From the NCBI RefSeq assembly GCF_002849695.1, contig NZ_CP018937.1, positions 5,084,001-5,148,000 of the forward strand: DNA of 64,000 nt, read 5' to 3'. Source of the DNA: Bacteroides fragilis. GTDB taxonomy: Bacteria; Bacteroidota; Bacteroidia; Bacteroidales; Bacteroidaceae. Below are positions 60,672 through 64,000 of the stretch, piece by piece. The notes beneath the pieces are model-generated. The model was not told the DNA's origin. It saw only the letters and a list, made by a program, of their open reading frames with translations, and did no database searches. Both the position numbers and the translations under genes were made by a program. Numbering within the stretch: position 1 is the stretch's first letter; each line of letters starts with the position of its first letter.

Positions 60672-60857
60672 TTATTCTATAGTTATATCCCCTTCATTCT
60701 TTTCTACATAAACAGACTTATCTCCGCTAATGTTAATTGTCCTGTTGTTATTCTTTTTAGAGAACAGATATTTAACTATCCCACTGACTATTGTCAACAA
60801 GAAAACTCCTAATCCAGATAAAAACCACTCTTTATTATTGTTAATCCACTCTATCAT
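60672..60857 (-). CDS. Small one-helix membrane protein, STAND-gene partner
   Basis: The 61-residue protein starts MIEWINNNKEWFLSGLGVFL, has one membrane helix (about residues 12-31), a basic turn (FSKKNNNR) and a beta-like tail ending SVYVEKNEGDITIE. It begins 13 bases after the large NTPase-like gene and ends before a terminator, so the two are one operon. Small TM proteins with a similar GD-containing tail are seen next to large NTPases in bacteria, but I do not recognise a named family. It may be a membrane-acting effector or tether; this is inference. Confidence 0.7.
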   Translation of the reverse strand: MIEWINNNKEWFLSGLGVFLLTIVSGIVKYLFSKKNNNRTINISGDKSVYVEKNEGDITIE

Positions 60858-60870
60858 AATTCAAATAATT

Positions 60871-63800
60871 TTATGCAGATAATTCTTTTAAGAACATTCT
60901 TAGATGATTATTTCTATATTCTTGAATTTTAAGTAATGAATCAAACATATCCATTGCCTTTTCTAACAATGGATTATCTTTTTCATATTCTCTTATGCCA
61001 TTATATGATTCTATCAAAACATTGATGGGACTCTTTTCGTAAAAAGTTTGTTTGAAATCTTCTGGCTTAGACTCAAAAAAACAATTCAACGCTTGATGAG
61101 CATCGCTAGGTATTATTTTTCTAAGAAAGTCAAAAAAATAATTATCTCTGTATTTACCTACAGCAGATTTCACATACTTATTTAGAAAAGTAATAAGATT
61201 ATCGTTAATTATAGCGGGAATATGTAAAAAACAATGATTAATTTTTTTCCCTAATTCTTTGTCATTGAAATCTAATAGCAATTTCATTATATTCCATCCC
61301 TTAGACGAGTATCTTTCGTCTTTAAGTATATGAGCACATACATACCATGCCAATTCTTGTCTAGCCATAGGATTAATTGAAATCAGATTTTTCAAAAGAG
61401 AATATCCTCTAGGAAGATTATGCAGATACGCATTAAGTAAAAACATAGACATTGGTTTTCCTGCTTCTTCAACCAAAATTGCTTTACTAAAAAAAGGATG
61501 TAATTTTTTAAAATCTACATGCATTAGATATAATAAAGGATGTCCATCATGACATGGAATTGCAAGAAGATGTGGATTGAAGTCCCTTAATAATTTTAAA
61601 TATAAATCAAGAGTCCTATTTTTGTTTAAATTATTAAGCCATGCGCCCTTAAATATTACACAAGAGCGTGTTATTTCATTTGTATTGTCTGCAACATATT
61701 CTAAAGTTTCAAATATTTCATTTTCAAATTGCTTTAACTCATAACATTCAACCATTAGTTCTACAGCAATACCTCTAATAGAATTAATACCTGCAGTGAT
61801 AGCATCCATACCCTTATCTTCCTTTTGGTTTATATTATAAGTGAATTGTCTATCAGGGTATTTGTATATAATTTGTTTTATAAACTCAAAAATTCGTTTA
61901 TCCAAGTTTTTATTTCCTTGTACGATATAATGCAATGTACGGAGAAATGAGGATAGATTTATATCATTAAAATTATGAGATCTTTTTTCAATAATATTCA
62001 AACATAAATCTTCAAAGTCTTTTTTACCACATTTACCTTCTTGTAACCCCTCTAATCCTGATATTAAGTACTCTATATCTATTTTGCTTTCATTGACAAT
62101 TTCAACAATAAAAGGGAGAAACTTTATGGAATTTTGTGCGACATGATTCTTAAATTGACTTAAATTACCTTCTTTAGTAGGTTTATTCCAATCATCAAAA
62201 GAACGTTGTTTTGTATTCAGTTTTAAAAAAGTATTCTTCCAATCATTTAAGGACATTTTTTCATAAGCATTATTCCCATATGTTTTCCAACCAGAGTACA
62301 TGGTAACTTTTTGTGGTGGAGTGTTTTCTATTTTGTTGTATTTCCGGTATCCTTCTTGATATATTTTTTTAAGTTCTTTATATTCATTGAGAAAAGTCAA
62401 AGGAAGCATGGATACCAATTCATAGGTAGTTTTCAAATAATTGGAATACACTTTTTTTTCTGAATAATCATCTTTGTAAGTCCAATGATAAAACAATGTC
62501 TTAGTAGATAATATTGCTTGATTGATTTCTTTTTGTTCCTTGTTTGATAACAATGGATATAGTTTGGATAACAATTCGTTTGAGTAGTAATGCAATATCT
62601 CTGATGCATTAGTCTTTCTAAAAAAATTATTGCTTATGAATAAATTGAAAGCTCTAACATACTCTTTCTCTATATTGCACAACAAGTAAAATATCCCAAT
62701 TGCAATCAAGTTTGAATGTTTTGAATCTAACAAGCATAAGATCCTTGATTTTAAATTATCATTTACGATATTGTGTTTTATGCTATAAAGTACGATATCG
62801 TAGATGTGATTATCTTCATTAATCTCTTTATTGTCAGGGTTCGGTCTATAAAGATAAAAAGCTAGATCACTACATATATCATAATGTGATTCATACTGCC
62901 TTACCTCTATAATTCTTTCAATTACATATAAAAAATATGGAATTGCTTTATATGGATACTTTTCAAATAGGTCGTTGTACATTTTAAAGCCTGTATATCC
63001 TCCGGGGATATAATCATGGCTAAGTTTGTCTATTTTGATAATATTTTCTTCAAAATCCTTTTTTAATTCAGATATAACAAAGTTAGAATCCGATAGTAGT
63101 ACTTTCTCTAAATAGTAGTATTCCGATTTTGTTTGATTACTCCACTTTGAAATAGTATCATAATACAAACTATAAGACAAATGTATTTCTTTATCTGGGA
63201 TTTGGATTAGTGTGTTTTTAATTATATTTACTTTGTCCTTATATTGAGAAAGAAAATCAATGACTAATTGTGGTGATTGCTCAATAATTCTAATACAAAG
63301 ACCTGTAATTGCCCAATCTATTTCATGGTCATTTTTATATAACAGAGCATGAAACTCATTTGTAGAAATAATAAATTTAAACCATTCGGTAGATTGTATT
63401 GATTCTAAAAACACCTGTAATAATAGTGGATCTTTTATTAAACAATCTAATACAAACTTTTTTTCCTGCTTTGTTGGATTATTATAAAAACCTAAGTCAT
63501 TTATTAATAAGAGCTTTAAATGAAATCTATACTCTACTCCTGTAATGAGTATCTTTAATTCATTAATATAAACTAAGTGATCTAAGTCTCTTAAATAAGA
63601 AAAAATTTGCTTTGTTTGTGAACGAATAAAAAGCCCTTGGTGAATTTTACATAACCAGTTTGTAGCAGATTTTCCTGAACTTATAAATGTTCTAGAATAA
63701 ACATAATCAAAGAAAGTTTGATGTATAAATTGCATTTTATCAGAAGCGTACTCTCTTAACAACTCATTATGGAGAAGAAAATTAACTTCTCTATAATATA

Positions 63801-64000
63801 AGCTAAACAATCTTTTATCAACAACAATTTGTTGGTGATCATTCATTTTTTGAGCTATTAGAGTCAATGTCTCAATTAATTTTTCGGATTGTATAGAAAT
63901 GCTCTGTTCTATAAACTCAATCCAAATTTCATCATACAACTTTTGAAGCGAAATAGAATCATTAAACTTTTTTGTTATTTTCAATTTACAGAATAGATTC
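60871..64000 (-). CDS. Large STAND/NACHT-type protein, C-terminal part (5' partial)
   Basis: The frame is open to the last base of the window, so the start lies outside; the apparent start at 63984 is TTG inside the gene. About 1,043 C-terminal residues are visible. Near the visible N terminus, NELLREYASDKMQFIHQTFF then DYVYSR fits the winged-helix end of a STAND NTPase domain. The rest is a long, mostly helical region suggestive of repeats, as in sensor halves of Avs/NACHT-type defence proteins. No Walker motifs are visible because they would lie upstream. AT-rich composition suggests recent transfer. The small membrane protein gene follows. Confidence 0.6.
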   Translation of the reverse strand, partial: NLFCKLKITKKFNDSISLQKLYDEIWIEFIEQSISIQSEKLIETLTLIAQKMNDHQQIVVDKRLFSLYYREVNFLLHNELLREYASDKMQFIHQTFFDYVYSRTFISSGKSATNWLCKIHQGLFIRSQTKQIFSYLRDLDHLVYINELKILITGVEYRFHLKLLLINDLGFYNNPTKQEKKFVLDCLIKDPLLLQVFLESIQSTEWFKFIISTNEFHALLYKNDHEIDWAITGLCIRIIEQSPQLVIDFLSQYKDKVNIIKNTLIQIPDKEIHLSYSLYYDTISKWSNQTKSEYYYLEKVLLSDSNFVISELKKDFEENIIKIDKLSHDYIPGGYTGFKMYNDLFEKYPYKAIPYFLYVIERIIEVRQYESHYDICSDLAFYLYRPNPDNKEINEDNHIYDIVLYSIKHNIVNDNLKSRILCLLDSKHSNLIAIGIFYLLCNIEKEYVRAFNLFISNNFFRKTNASEILHYYSNELLSKLYPLLSNKEQKEINQAILSTKTLFYHWTYKDDYSEKKVYSNYLKTTYELVSMLPLTFLNEYKELKKIYQEGYRKYNKIENTPPQKVTMYSGWKTYGNNAYEKMSLNDWKNTFLKLNTKQRSFDDWNKPTKEGNLSQFKNHVAQNSIKFLPFIVEIVNESKIDIEYLISGLEGLQEGKCGKKDFEDLCLNIIEKRSHNFNDINLSSFLRTLHYIVQGNKNLDKRIFEFIKQIIYKYPDRQFTYNINQKEDKGMDAITAGINSIRGIAVELMVECYELKQFENEIFETLEYVADNTNEITRSCVIFKGAWLNNLNKNRTLDLYLKLLRDFNPHLLAIPCHDGHPLLYLMHVDFKKLHPFFSKAILVEEAGKPMSMFLLNAYLHNLPRGYSLLKNLISINPMARQELAWYVCAHILKDERYSSKGWNIMKLLLDFNDKELGKKINHCFLHIPAIINDNLITFLNKYVKSAVGKYRDNYFFDFLRKIIPSDAHQALNCFFESKPEDFKQTFYEKSPINVLIESYNGIREYEKDNPLLEKAMDMFDSLLKIQEYRNNHLRMFLKELSA

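Overview
The window looks like the chromosome of a Bacteroides species, most likely of the B. fragilis group. The evidence is TonB-dependent receptors, a NigD-type lipoprotein, a Wza/Wzc-type export pair, a GH115 glucuronidase, and many promoters of the Bacteroides form (TTTG, about 19 bases, TAnnTTTG). Species is inferred from gene content only.

Layout. 1-7501: kdpA (5' end outside the window), kdpB, kdpC, an outer-membrane barrel, and a KdpD sensor split into two genes. 7863-14239: a secreted hairpin-toroid glycosidase-like protein, a GH115 glucuronidase and a NigD-like lipoprotein. 14914-20411: tRNA-Met, a START-like protein, an LptF/G permease, ribBA, an aspartate aminotransferase and a 56-residue ferredoxin. 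20571-24282: metA (carrying the acetyl-CoA-type Glu111), a U32/RlhA-like protein and an SH3/zinc-ribbon membrane protein. 24290-31139: a TonB receptor, a LuxR-type regulator with a degenerate receiver, an FAD oxidoreductase, and radA. Between the last two sits a GxxExxY gene enclosed by perfect 31-bp inverted repeats. Related gene-less inverted-repeat elements lie nearby and again next to thrC. 31963-35563: a small HAD phosphatase and a Wzc/Wza pair whose leader can form a terminator with a competing helix. 36165-41506: a threonine operon (candidate leader peptide, thrA, PGM-type proposed homoserine kinase, thrC). 41832-46236: a DMT transporter and a TPP-riboswitch operon for thiamine uptake. 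46354-54601: an MscS channel, small proteins, a XusAB-like siderophore-type locus with its own methyltransferase and a divergent AraC regulator, and a second methyltransferase.

55269-64000 is an AT-rich accessory (defence-type) region. A three-gene operon encodes a HerA-type ATPase, a NurA-type nuclease and a DNA methyltransferase, overlapping by four bases at each junction. It lies between two direct copies of a ~155-bp sequence. Each copy carries a promoter with exact 19-base spacing and ends at a hairpin, so each looks like a complete small-RNA gene. The C-terminal stub of an AraC gene abuts the methyltransferase stop. Beyond the second copy is another module on the opposite strand: a large protein resembling the C-terminal part of a STAND/NACHT NTPase (its start lies beyond the window) and a 61-residue one-helix membrane protein. 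The HerA-NurA-methyltransferase cassette with its flanking RNA-like repeats is the best candidate for an undescribed system. The inverted-repeat element carrying the GxxExxY gene is the second.
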